23,205 bases of DNA from Hofstenia miamia (taxonomy: Eukaryota > Xenacoelomorpha > Acoela > Hofsteniidae): contig CABFPE010001739.1 of the NCBI GenBank assembly GCA_900660155.1, positions 1-23,205 on the forward strand, written 5' to 3'. The position numbers and the translations under genes were made by a program. The notes under the pieces are model-generated. The model was not told where the DNA came from and did not search any database. It saw only the letters and a list, made by a program, of their open reading frames with translations. Position 1 is the stretch's first letter. Each line of letters starts with the position of its first letter. This document shows, one piece after another, positions 9,436 through 20,548 of this stretch.

Positions 9436-11914
9436 GTAAGTGTTATAATTGAATATACTTATATTTGATAACTTTTTTAATTTTTAGATAGTTCCTAAAT
9501 GCTTTCACAGAAGTAGGCTTAGTTACACAAAATCAATTTATTCACTAATAGAGTAATAAGAAATTAATTCTCAGCTGCAAAAATTTTGAGGTCTTTAGTA
9601 GACTTGCGAGATAGAGACTATTAATATACTAGAAAATGAAGTTAACATACTTCTATGAGCATATTAATGATAAAATTTCCATGCATGCTATTATAATTTG
9701 GAAGCCTTGATTGGAATGCTTTAACTAATTTTCTAAGTGGACTGTTTAATAGTCTTCAAAATCAGGGTAAATATCCCTTCAAAGGTTTCAGTGGTAATAC
9801 AGAAAAATTTAAATTTTGGCATTATGCAATTTGTAAGTTGAATTTGTTTTGGAATCGATTTAAAATGTTTTGATTTGACTATATTGAAGTAAGTGCCTAG
9901 GAGTTGACAGAGGAAATTTGCATTCGTTGGTTTGACTTAAGCGGCCATATTTTTTAATTTTGGACTAATGATCAATCAATTTTTTCCAGCGTTCTATTAG
10001 AATTTAGAAACAGTAAAAATTCAATAATGTTGCCTACAGAGTAGACAAACCATTTACAGTGAGGAACTACACACTTCAATAATTATATGAACAGCGGTTT
10101 AAATCGATTTTGCTGTATTCTCAAATTCTTTTCAAATTGCTTACAAGTTTATTAGTTTACAACATTTTTTAGACTGAAGTAACGATCTACTTAAAATTAA
10201 TATTAAATGAACAGACGTGTAGTTCTCTTCATATACTTGGTAATATACTTATCATCCAGAGAGTCGCAAATTTGAGAAAATTTAATATAAATTTTCAAAT
10301 AGACACATTATTTTTTAAATACTGCAGTACAGGTGAACTACCCTTATTGGAACCTGCGTTAGATTTTATATTCATAAAATATATTTTGAAAATTGGAGAT
10401 TCTAGAAGTATTACTGCCTTAGGATAATCAAATTAATATTTCTTCAAATTTTTGCAATGTGACTTTCAGCTTCATATGAAAGGAAAGGACTCTGTATTTT
10501 AGTGGGTAGAAGAGTTGGATTCAATGATGGTTATGATGTTACTTAGCATTAGTTTTGTTAATATATTTGAAAATGGGAATGAAAATATTACTTTTATTCT
10601 AATTCAGGAAAAAAATTCGGAACATGAACATTTATTCATTGCTTACATACACATGCCTTGTTACGTCCATATTCAACTTTTGCAATTGAAAAAATTTGTG
10701 TGTTGCCTAAAATATTGTTTCATCCTGTTTTCTAGGTTGAAAATGAAATAAAGATTTTGGATGAAAAAATATTATATCATCAAAAAAAAGAAAGTGAGCT
10801 TTCCAAAAGAATTCATGAGGTCTCAAATGAAAACGTAGTGTGCACTCCAAATCGCTTTAAGCATTGCTTCAACAGTGAACAGATTGTTACACAACTTCTG
10901 AAAGATGCTTCTCCTTTCACCGATTCTAAGGAAAGTATGTGTGAAGAATACTTACTATGGGACAACACATTTGCAGACGAGTATCTATGCTCCGCACCTC
11001 CCAATACACCGAATAGTCCTGAATATGGATTAACCAGTATAGGGCTGAAACGCAGTGTAGCTATGACTAACTTGCTCAAAGTTATGGAAGTTCGACAAAA
11101 TAATTGTGCAGGATCTACCAAGGTAATCCTTGTTTATTAATTTTTTAAATTGCATTGTCTGATTATTTAGAATTAGTGTTTTAGAAATGTTTCAGACACT
11201 TTTAGCCAGATATGTGTATACCACGGTTTATTGAAAATCAGTGTGTGGGCTATTTTACATCCAAGTTTGAAATAGGAATTTGTTCTATCCTGCATTGGCG
11301 CACACTCGAATTGCTGCCTGGTCTTGGACCAAATTTTCAAACATCGATTTACATATGAATTTTAAAACAGCAGCCAAAATAATTGTATTTTTTCCTTGAA
11401 TTTGTTTATTGCATTTAGATATAGCTCTCTGCTTAATGTGTTGGCCTTATATGGTATTCTAGAAACAAGTTTTTCCTTAAAGAATCCTTAGTATCTCTGT
11501 ACATTATTAGTTGACAGACTTTGAGTATGCAGATAGCAAACCTTTGGGGAAAATTATTGTAAAAATGTTATTGTTAATCACAACTTGTGTGCATATATCG
11601 CATTCATTTAGATGTTCCAGAAAAACTGCTACGAAAAAATCAATACGGACGATGGTGAAAAATGTGAAAGTAATTCCGAACATGATTTCTCATCACACAC
11701 CATTCATTGTGAATCCAACTCTGCTTCAACTTTCTTGAAAGATGCAAATTCCAGAACAATTCCACAGCAATTATGTTGTCAAAATGCAAATGAGCATTAC
11801 GAACTGCATTCACCTCTTTTACCAAGTCGAGGGAACGTCAAATTCGCCTCCGTTGTTAAAAACATTTCATTTAGTAGAAAAAAGCTTAAGCGTTACGTCA
11901 ATTTCAACCATTAA
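9364..11914 (+). CDS. Three-exon gene for an unidentified 253-residue coiled-coil protein
   Basis: Exons 9364-9435, 10736-11122 and 11612-11914 join into one open frame of 253 codons ending in TAA; both introns are phase 0. The start is the first ATG after an in-frame-free AT-rich flank (protein begins MSGAWWETPKG). Residues about 25-57 form a short coiled coil, with hydrophobic a/d positions I29, L32, I36, L46, I50 and V53. Proline-directed sites follow: T8-P, T61-P-N-R (full CDK consensus), then T115-P and S118-P in PPNTPNSPEYG. The middle is rich in acidic and polar residues, and the end carries a basic patch RKKLKR (242-247) that could be a nuclear signal. There is no signal peptide or membrane segment. 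I do not recognise the family. The layout (short coiled coil plus CDK-like sites) would fit a cell-division or spindle/kinetochore protein, but that is inference only. Confidence 0.72.
10736..11122 (+). CDS. Exon 2 of the three-exon gene
   Basis: The acceptor is a good polypyrimidine tract (tttcatcctgttttctag) ending at 10735. The exon is 129 codons in phase 0, starting VENEIKILDEK, and ends AAG before the donor gtaatc at 11123. It carries the coiled coil, the TPNR site and the PPNTPNSPEYG segment. If intron 2 were retained, the frame would add only six residues before a stop at 11138-11140. Codon use and composition are less AT-rich than the flanks. Confidence 0.8.
11612..11914 (+). CDS. Exon 3 (terminal) of the three-exon gene
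   Basis: The acceptor is cgcattcatttag ending at 11611. The exon opens in phase 0 with ATG (MFQKNCYEK) and encodes 100 residues to TAA at 11912-11914. It is rich in S, N and H and ends with a basic segment SRKKLKRYVNFNH. Taken alone it could be read as a separate 100-residue gene starting at its own ATG, but the acceptor and matching phase favour splicing to exon 2. Intron 2 is 489 bp. Confidence 0.65.
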   Translation: MFQKNCYEKINTDDGEKCESNSEHDFSSHTIHCESNSASTFLKDANSRTIPQQLCCQNANEHYELHSPLLPSRGNVKFASVVKNISFSRKKLKRYVNFNH

Positions 11915-12031
11915 TCTTTTTTAATTTGTAGACCATTTTTTCAATTTACAATTCCCAGAAAATTTTTTAAAGTATGACTGTTTCTTTAAAAATTCTTAAT
12001 GCTTATACATGTAATCACAAACAAAGAAGAA

Positions 12032-12385
12032 ATTAAAATCTTCAGTGATAGCTGAACAATGTTGTCCGGTATCCGGTAAATTATCAGGAATTATCCAGTG
12101 TCTGGTATATTCAATTCACTAGTCGGATCCCATCCTTATTAAAACTTATGTAGTGCACAACTGGAAATTTTATATTTTATATATTGACATCTCGCACCGG
12201 GCGGGCCCCATATTTACAATGCCAACGCATGTAAGGTTTTCCTTGAATGACTGTAGTACTATCTACACGTGAATTTGATTGAAACGGATATTGACTTTCT
12301 AATTACTTTGTTCGGAATGTTCGTGTATATTTGCATGGTTAAAAACTTTGATGTTGCGTAGTTTCGTACTTACAAATTGAATAAA
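12032..12385 (+). terminator. Candidate polyadenylation signals for the three-exon gene
   Basis: After the stop at 11914 the first hexamer is the variant ATTAAA at 12032-12037. The first canonical AATAAA is at 12380-12385, followed by another at 12433-12438. Which one is used cannot be told from sequence. Confidence 0.35.
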
Positions 12386-12438
12386 GTGTGCACTGATCAG
12401 TATGTTATAAGATTAAATAATGGTAGCTCAACAATAAA

Positions 12439-13559
12439 ATAAGTGTGTACCTAACTAGTTTTGCAAACAGTATTTAGCAGTAGGCTCCTAACTGTCTACA
12501 AATTACTAATTGGCATTGCACGTTGAATCCTCATCTATAATATTCAAAACTGATAAGTCTTCTGAACATGATGAGGTTCCATTTTGTTATATGGAGAATC
12601 CTTTCCTAATAATGATGCGGAAAGCATCGATTTACTGAGTCGTTTTATTTAGAGAAAATGCTAAAAATGTTTAGGTACGGATTGCATAAAATGTTATACC
12701 GCACAGTCAGGTGAAAATATTGCAATCTGAGATAATTAAAGTGAAGCAGATCACTTTGAATAATCAACGTTTTTTGCCAACATGTATTACATTTAAGTAA
12801 AAAATAATTTTTTCTGATTTGTAAAAAGTTAAGCAACAACAGATTATAGAGCGATCGCTTGATTAAATACCAAAAGCTTAATATGCACATCTTACTTTTT
12901 TCAGAAAATACTACATGTATGTATATGAATGCTATCAAGTAACTCAGGTCACTTTTACGAAGCAATGACAGCTTGCAGTTTTCAATTAATAGTATAATGG
13001 TTTTCAAATAAAGATACAATCGGTTGATTAGAGGAAATATATTACCAATTAGTTTATTACTTTAACTACTTGATATTATTTATTGTATCAAGCTCATTAC
13101 AGTGAAAAAATCTGGAATAAATATTTTCGATTACAATTCCATAGGTGATCATGGAAACAGACGCCAAACAACATTAATTAGAATCATTAAAACAAAGAAA
13201 AGGAAAAGTGACCAATTTTATATGATTCAATTGGAAAATTTTTCTAAAAATGCCATTACCTTCAAATGAATATAAATGAATTGTTTTATATAAGCAACTA
13301 TAATAAATGAAGTTTTAACTGAAATTCAAAATAACCTACAGAAAATGAATCTTAATATATCAATATATTTAATATGTACCAATGTAAAATATCTATGGGA
13401 TTTGGTTTTGAGCATTGTGATGTTGTTCTGCAAATAAAAATTTAGTAAATGTGAAGGTAAACTATGTATTTATCTTATATCTAAAATTTTCAGGGAATTT
13501 ACAAGTTCAAAATGGAAAAGATAGTTTCTACTCTGTCATTGTAATAAGACATTTTATCT
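12439..13559. other. AT-rich stretch without a recognised gene
   Basis: The longest frame (12645-13019, minus, 124 codons) is dominated by L, I, F, Y, N and K as expected from translated AT-rich DNA, and has no motif. A GC-rich word CACCGGGCGGGCCCC lies just before this interval, at 12195-12209. Confidence 0.4.
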
Positions 13560-14650
13560 AACCCACTTAGACAGGGTTTTCTAATAGATACAATTGCGGA
13601 TGTGCTGAAGTTTTGATTGAACAATAACAAATCCCACTTAATAGTTTCATGGATATTAACCAAGGAAGGGATCCAGAACTATGCAAAAAATTTATTTGCA
13701 ACGACTTTGGTAAACAAGCTATAAATAGCCCTACCAAGTCCAACGTGGATTGCTGATTGGTGGATTTCTGGCTGTCCTATGCCAAAAACTTTTCTTCTGG
13801 GCTTAACAAGCTCAAGTAGAATCATAGTCAGTGCAGGAATGTTGTTGCTTGAAGACCATTAGCATGTTGGTTGTCGTTCTAACCGTCATATTGAGTAATG
13901 AAGTACTCCAATTTTGTTTTTACTTTTGTAACAAATTCATATAGAAGCTGAGATGAAGTGTTGTCAGCAAATAGCTGTTTATTTGATATTTTAGCAGTTG
14001 ATCAAGTACGTGTAACTAACATGGTTAATATATCAGCCTTGATAACAATTTCATATGAGCAACTAGCTCTTGATTTTTTCTATTAGTTGTGGATGACTCT
14101 TCATATTGTAGACTAAACAACTGCTAGAGTATTCTTGTTCCTTAAAAAATTCATAGTCTTTGTCATTACCAGCGTCGTTAACAAAATTAGCATTGAAAAT
14201 TCTTTTTGACACAGTTTTCATAATGGCCTTTTTCTTGATTATTTATTCACAAGCTCGGATGGACATCAGATTTTACTTTTGGAGAAGAATAACTGCCTGT
14301 ATTATTTGGTTTAAATAGTAAAGTTTACCTTTTGGGTTTCTAAATATCCTTTTTGGACTATCCATAGCTGCATCATGAGCATTTCATTCTCGTTTTTTAT
14401 ACCTTATGTAAATCTCTCGCAACTTTCATGACCATTTCAATGTTCATTCTACCCTTTTCTTCATGCTGGAGAATTGTATGTATTTTTCTTTTGAGAAAAT
14501 TTTTAAGCTGTCGAGGCTATCCCTTGGAAAGTAAATTTTGGAGCATTTTTGTGGTTTATATTCGTTATCAATTAGGGCTTTAGACTGAACAAAACAGAAG
14601 TTATATTATAGGCGCGGAATGATACCCATAATGCATTCATATGTGCAAAT
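13560..14650 (-). pseudogene. Possible decayed coding region on the minus strand, family unknown
   Basis: Several short minus-strand pieces in different frames have protein-like rather than AT-random composition. Examples are DAGNDKDYEFFKEQEYSSS (around 14120-14180) and MNIEMVMKVARDLHKV (around 14400-14450). They are separated by stops and frame changes. This would fit an old transposon open reading frame, but no catalytic motif is recognised and none of the pieces exceeds about 57 codons, so chance cannot be excluded. Confidence 0.2.
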
Positions 14651-15829
14651 GTTTTGCAAGCAGGTGTATAGCTATTGAAGCAGAAACAAATAAAACCATA
14701 CAGCAATCTGAACTTTTTTATGTAATCTCGAACCAAGACAATTTATTAGTAAAGTCAAAATTAGAATTTTTTAAAAATAACATTTGATTATTACTCCAAT
14801 ATATCTAACATCATTGCAACTCTGGGGAAAACAAAGTGTCAATTAGCAAACGTGGTTAATTTTTCTGTTGCTATCTTTGAGGGAAAAATATTACAAAATG
14901 AAGGAATACAATTTTCTGTTGGTTTTTTTAGCTTCTGCTTAAAATAAAGAATATTATCATCATTAGAATCAATTTTTTCATAACAAAACACTTGAAAGTA
15001 ATGTTTTTTGCAAAAATAAAACAGCCTAATGCATATAGTTCCGCTGACAAATAGTCTATTTAAAAGATTAAATAAATCGCTTGAAGATAATGTAAGTTTT
15101 CAGGTTGAAGAAAATTTTCTTTGGATAGTTTAAACCTGAATTTAATGGGAATACTTGCAAAAATAATATTTTGTTTATTTATGCAATGTTCATATTGAAT
15201 AAATTTTTCTAGTATTATTAAATGGCGAGGTTTAGTAGTCCTTAAAAAAGTTGTTCCCTGAAATACTGCCATTAATTTGCTCAACTTTTATTATATTAAG
15301 CAAGATGCCTTCAAATCAAATTCAATATTCAAGTAATACAAACGCATATAATATTACTCTATTTCGAATTTATAGAAAGTTATCTTGCGGTAATAAGAAT
15401 TGCATCTTGTGACTACAAATTGTTCGAAAAATTCTGAGTAGCTGTGTATGAGGGCTGCCTAGAATTCCGTGCCACCGGGACCGTAGGGCCCACGCTACCT
15501 TTACCTCAATGCATTAAAAACAAGAGAACACAAACATCCAGCAGTTTCTGAAAAAAGCAAGTTCGTTAATGAGTAATTACGACTGTATACCTGATTAAAA
15601 TATAAAAAAGCGTCTCAAATTTATGCTGACATCCTATTACTGCTAAAGACAATATCTGGACAATACAGACCACAGATATCTTGGGCTGCCTTTGATAATA
15701 ATTTATTTTGAGTTGCCAATGATAACAAAATTTGAATTGATATTCATATTTACAAACTACTGTCCCGCCTATGCCAAGAAGTGTTTACTTCACAACAATT
15801 GACAATGTTTTATAGGGCTTCTCATTGTA
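14651..15829. other. AT-rich stretch without a recognised gene
   Basis: Minus-strand open stretches between about 14840 and 15284 (one of 74 codons with a start, another of about 90 without) have no motif and are within what chance gives here. A GC-rich island (GCCACCGGGACCGTAGGGCC) at 15472-15491 is discussed in the findings. Confidence 0.35.
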
Positions 15830-16060
15830 GAGGGTGTCCATAAAGTCTGGACGAAATAAAATTTCATAATTTCGCCACTATCTAAATAAGTGAACTTCTT
15901 TCCGGATAAAGTACATTAAATTTTTAAATTAAGCCTCCATAGAAACTGAGAACTAAAAGTTTAAATCTTTCTTGAAGCATGGATGGAAAAATTATGAATA
16001 ATTTTAAAGCCTACATTGAAAAATAATTAATTTTCCTCTGTCCAGACATTACGGACACTG
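15830..16060. mobile_element. Mariner-type MITE, TA-flanked
   Basis: The left end contains GTGTCCATAAAGTCTGGAC at 15834-15852. The right end contains its reverse complement with two differences (minus strand GTGTCCGTAATGTCTGGAC, 16058 down to 16040). TA lies directly outside both ends (15828-15829 and 16061-16062). The motif GTGTCCATAAAGTCTGGAC is typical of the termini of mariner-like elements. The element is only 231 bp and carries no transposase. Confidence 0.75.
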
Positions 16061-16976
16061 TATTTTAGAATAGAAGCCAGGTGAAGTGAATAAAACGGGC
16101 CCTATTTCTATTGATATTGGAGTCTGAGACAAACCTATGAAAATTGCTGATATGACAAAGTGTTGGATGAACAAGTTGAATATTTTTTGCAGATCAAATG
16201 CTAGGTATGCAAATGAATTCTTCCAGTAAAACAATATAGCTTTAGGAACTGCCACACATGTCAGACCAAATATTGTTCAACCTCTATGCCCCCTTGCGTT
16301 GACAACAATTAGCGGGTGATATAGTACTTGATTCCGAAGAAATACACAGATTAGACTTTAGAACTAGAAAGTCTGTTAGGTCATATTTTGGCAAAATTGA
16401 AAGCTAAACACTAGCAAATTAGAGAAAGCGAGTAGTTTCACCCATGTGATCATAAAAAAATTGAACAATCTTGAGAGACGAATGGATAAAAATCAAGACT
16501 TCATGGAGATAGTCTAGTCAACATAACGGGGATTTTTTGAAATCTGATTGATTTGTGGAGGAGATGATGAATAGTCATTCAACAAAGTAACAAATTTTCT
16601 ATCAAATGACAGAATTTTGAACAAAGAACATTAAAAATTTATAATTTGTTACGTGATAACAATTGGGCACAGTAAAAATTGATATTTCCAATTGATTCAT
16701 GTTTTTAGGTCTATATCTAGCTGCTAAAAATTTAAATTTTAGGTATAATTCTAATATTGATAGGCCGAATGGATTTTTTAGATCTAGAAAGAAAGTAGTT
16801 GCCCTATTAATATCATACGCCGAACAATTAACACATGCGTGTTTTACCATCAACATTAAACATGCTAAAATACACCGCCACCTTTGTTACTCGCTAAGTT
16901 TCAAAAAGTATGCATCATGTCCTAACCGAAATCATTACAGCATTAAGTTATAATGCAAATATAATTCCGCTGAAAA
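16061..16976. other. Stretch without a recognised gene
   Basis: Short plus-strand pieces such as MNKLNIFCRSNARYANEFF (about 16168-16224) and IHRLDFRTRKSVRSYFGKIE (about 16344-16405) read like fragments of protein, separated by stops. Overlapping frames on both strands at 16602-16953 have no motif. This may be a decayed element, but I cannot name it. Confidence 0.25.
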
Positions 16977-17169
16977 ATGTGCTAGCAAAAAGCTAGCTAC
17001 ATAGCATAAAAATATTTTTTTGATGGTTTTTATAAATACTATTTCAAATCTATCATTGATTTTTTTCAATGAACATAGTTTAAAACACTGGCGATTTGCT
17101 AGCAAAACCAAGCTACATGAAAGCCATCTATATTTAACTTTTTGTTGAAAGGGCTAGCACATCGCTAGC
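16977..17169. repeat. Cluster of GCTAGC palindromes with inverted ATGTGCTAGC ends
   Basis: GCTAGC occurs at 16981, 16992, 17098, 17153 and 17164. ATGTGCTAGC at 16977-16986 is exactly inverted at 17153-17162 (GCTAGCACAT). The words TGCTAGCAAAA and AGCTACAT recur in direct orientation about 118 bp apart. A hairpin TCATTGA/TCAATGA with a six-base loop lies at 17053-17072. The structure suggests a small MITE-like or tandemly duplicated element without a clear target duplication. Confidence 0.5.
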
Positions 17170-17926
17170 TAAAGCATAATTAGTATAGAAATTTTAATGA
17201 AGAAAGACTATGGTGAATTTAACAATTTTAGATATGATTTAGGCGAATATTTGACTTCACGATCCATATTATAGTTTAAAATAAACATTTTTCTACTTAT
17301 TAGTTGTAATGGAGAACATTGATATTAATATAAGAATAAAGTGCAGCACTATTATAATTTTTTGAAAACTACTAAAACTGTCTTTGATTTTCTGCTTTTT
17401 GCATTGCTCTGAAAAAATTATTTTACAATCTAATCAAAATGGAAATATTAAATTTAAATTTTTTATTGCCATAATGATTACCACATTATTTAAGTATATA
17501 TACAAGTCATTTGAACTGGTACAATATTACAAAATAAATATGAAATCGCATTTTTTTAATGTCATGGAGTGTCAATGTTAAGGGTATATATACATGACAA
17601 AATACATAAATTTTCGATTTTTGTTTTTTCATCTATTTTGGTACTTTAAAATGTGTAGAATAAGATGGTGTCATTTATAAATCACCAGAATCAATGTAAA
17701 TAAGTCAAATATGGCTTTTAAAATAATTCATGAGCACTGAGATTTCTGAAAAATATCAGGATTTTCACACTGAAGTGTGGAGGCGATTCTCCACGCCTTT
17801 TATTGAGCAATGATTTTGTTTTATTGCATTAACGGTATTGTCCTGTAACTACGCAGCTTTTAAAATCGTAAACAAATATTGAAATATTAGTATTTTGCTT
17901 CATTTGTGAAATTATAATTACATACT
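17170..17926. other. AT-rich flank of the transposase pseudogene
   Basis: No gene is seen. Two overlapping perfect hairpins lie at 17766-17779 (CACACT/AGTGTG) and 17777-17794 (GTGGAG/CTCCAC). If the transposon's left terminus is preserved it should be in this interval, but I found no inverted partner downstream of 19669. Confidence 0.35.
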
Positions 17927-19669
17927 ATGCCCAGAGTATCAAAAAAACGTGTTGCTAGTATGAAGAATATTTCCTGCAGATATATCAAAAATATAGGGAC
18001 TGCAACAGAGCGAATTGTTGATACTAACAATCTCATGACCTTCCTGCTAATATAAATTAGTATTTATGCTACCAATAAAAGACAACGATTGATTAACCTA
18101 AATTTTTCCGGAAACAATGATTCTATCAAAACTGATAGGCCCTCCATTTCTACATCAAATTCAGGTGACAGTCCTTCTTGTCACAATTATATTTGTGGAG
18201 CTAATGAACTAATCCAAATTCTATAATTATATCATTGCTCAAGTTGCTATTCTGAAAACTTAAACTCTATTACAATATCATCCCGGAACTTTATACCATA
18301 TTTGCTATTGACATGCAAACAATGTGATTCCCATACGAAACATGCCTTAAATAATTCTACTCTGTCCACTTCAATGATTCAGGCCTCATCACATATAGGC
18401 ATTGGCCAAAGGCAGTTGAATATATTTTCCTCAATTGTTGGCCTACCCATCATTAAGTTTTTATCCAAAATGAGTATGCATATGAAGAATTATTAAAGAA
18501 AAGCAGACATTTTGTATATGATTAACATCTTAGAACTGGAGTTACACCTAATGATGCTGGCTGTATCGAAATAGCAGTATAATATGATGGAAGCTGGATG
18601 GCAAAGGGCTTTTCCTCCAAGCATGGTATTGGTGCTACAATTGATTTGACTGGCTTAATAATTGATATTTCTGTATTATCAAGATATTGTCAAAAATGCT
18701 ATTTTAAACCCAAGAACTCTGCAAATGTTCAATTGGAAAAATGGAAATAGCATCACAAAAAAGAATGCCTCAAGACATTTTCTGGCTCTGTTCCAACCAT
18801 GGAATCTGCAAATGCACTTATTTTGTGGGGTCGATCAAAGGAGTTTGGATTCATTTACAAATACATGCTTAGTGATGGTGACTCTAAGACCATTGCTAAT
18901 TTGAATGCTGAAAAACCATATGGTGAGAATTGTCAGATTATTAAAAGGGAATGTATCAATCATGTTTCTAAGCGGTTAGGAACTGCCTTGCGCAAGGCTA
19001 AAAAGAATTCAAAGATTGGTGGTTCAGGAGTTGGCAAACTAACAGAAGCAAAGATTGTGAAACTTACTAATTATTATGGCAAGGCAATAAGAAGCAATCT
19101 CAAAGACCTCCAGTCTATGAAAAGGAGTATTTATGCAACCATTCAACACTGTACATCAACAGTCAAACAGCCAAATCATTCTTGGTGTCCCACTGGAAAA
19201 ACCTCTTAATGTTTTTACAACAGAGCTCAAGCAAAACAAAGAATACCTCCTAAACATACATTTATTTCAAATGATGTATTTAAAGCTATTATGCCAGTAT
19301 ACCAGAGACTTTCAACTTCAGAGCTTTTATCCAGGTGTCTCAATAGTGAAACACAAAATGACAATGAGTCATTCCATCATCTTTTATGGACCAAGTGTCC
19401 TAAATCAAAGTTTTGTGGATTAAAAAAGTTAAAGTTGGGTATCTTCCAGGCTGTTTCAAGTTTTAATAATGGTATTTTCTACTCTTTTTCAAATCAAGCC
19501 AAACTCTGCCTCCATCACATATTTTAAATCACTTGACCAGAAAAGATTGAATAACAGTGCAAGAAGATGCCTTGAAAAAAGCAGAAGATTTCTTGAAAGA
19601 AGTAGGAAAGTCAAAGAAGAAGAAAAAAAGAAAGCTGAAGGATTGACCTATCAACCTGGTGGATTTTAG
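17927..19669 (+). pseudogene. Mutator-like (MULE) transposase pseudogene
   Basis: The frame begins MPRVSKKRVASMKN at 17927 and ends TYQPGGF at 19669, about 580 codons in all; both ends fit an animal Mutator-like transposase family. In order it shows CSSC and CKQC cysteine pairs (probable zinc ligands, about 18236-18320), YDGSW with the first catalytic-type D (18583-18597), MLSDGDSKT (18865-18891), RLGTALRKAKK, LTEAKIVKLTNYYGKAIR, VYQRLSTSELLSRC, and NES with the third acidic residue (19363-19371). In-frame stops lie at 18053, 18224, 18523, 18580, 18748 and 19207. Frame shifts occur near 18470-18500 and 19470-19530. The stop at 18580 sits where a serine is usual before YDG, and the one at 19207 where W is usual (TSWC). 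The gene is dead. No terminal inverted repeats were found. The family assignment comes from recalled motif patterns, not an alignment. Confidence 0.85.
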
Positions 19670-20548
19670 GTCTCTCTTAACTAGCTGAACTGTACATATA
19701 TTTTCAATTCTCAATTTATTATGGCAATTTATTTGATTTTTGCAAATTGCCGCAACTTTAGTTTTTTCAACTTAAAAATGTAACAAGTTCTACAGTACTT
19801 GCTTGATTGTCTTTAAAATTGATATACCAAACTAGGATCATATGATGGACAAAAGTTGGTAGCCCCATGTTATTTGGGATAGTTAAACACATTTTTGCAT
19901 CAGACCTGTATACAGTATTTGCTATTTCCGTATATATATATATATATATATAATGTGTTTATAAAATTTAAACAAGGCTTAGTATCCTTTCCAGCTTACC
20001 AACTTTTATTCTAATACATAAAACAATTATACATGCAAAATATAAAGTCTGTAGATGCAATAATGTTCTTGATAGATTTTTTTAAAATATTGATTTTTTG
20101 AGCTTTTTTGTACTTTTATTGAATTTTCATAAAATTATTTCCATATAATAAAATAAAAATACTGAATTTATACCCAAGTCCAACTTTTTAGTGTTTATGG
20201 ACATATTTAGGTTGTTGGTAAATCAAAATTCAACAAAAAATTTTTTCCATTATGAATTTAGTATTATATTGGCGATGGATATTTTTCGGTTTGGTTTAAC
20301 TTCTTCTGTAGATTTCGGATGTGCTCATAATGCTTAAGTTAGTGGCACCAATAACTGACTGTAAATTTTTCTTATTGAAAATGAATATTTCGGATGACCC
20401 TTTCTCTTAGTGAAAAAAGTATTTCTTATAAACGAAGATGTAAAACTTTGTTATCATCTCCATTATTTTCTAGGATTTATAACAGTTGGAAATCTTAACT
20501 ATAATTGGTCATAGCAGTCCATCTCATTCAAACTTATTCTAGTCACAC
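19670..20548. other. AT-rich stretch downstream of the transposase, with a microsatellite
   Basis: A (TA)n tract lies at about 19932-19952. AAAAGTTGGTA at 19851-19861 is exactly inverted at 19997-20007 (TACCAACTTTT), flanking the microsatellite. No gene is seen. Confidence 0.4.
19932..19952. repeat. (TA)n microsatellite
   Basis: A run of about ten TA units after CCG. A shorter TA run also ends the window at 23194-23205. Confidence 0.9.

Noticed and set aside
10515..10751. 78-codon plus-strand frame
   Set aside because: Lies in intron 1 and overlaps the exon 2 acceptor in another frame.
10813..11121. 102-codon minus-strand frame
   Set aside because: Antisense shadow of exon 2 of the three-exon gene.
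12060..12110. Repeated ATCCGGT/ATCCAGT words resembling another Tigger end
   Set aside because: No inverted partner and no TA boundary found.
12645..13019. 124-codon open frame on the minus strand
   Set aside because: Dominated by L, I, F, Y, N and K with no motif or splice context; one such frame is expected by chance in a window this AT-rich.
14840..15284. Minus-strand open stretches of 74 and about 90 codons
   Set aside because: Tempting as a split pseudogene, but a few stretches of this length are expected by chance and no motif is seen.
16602..16953. Overlapping 84-codon frames on both strands
   Set aside because: No motif on either strand, no splice context; mutual shadows.
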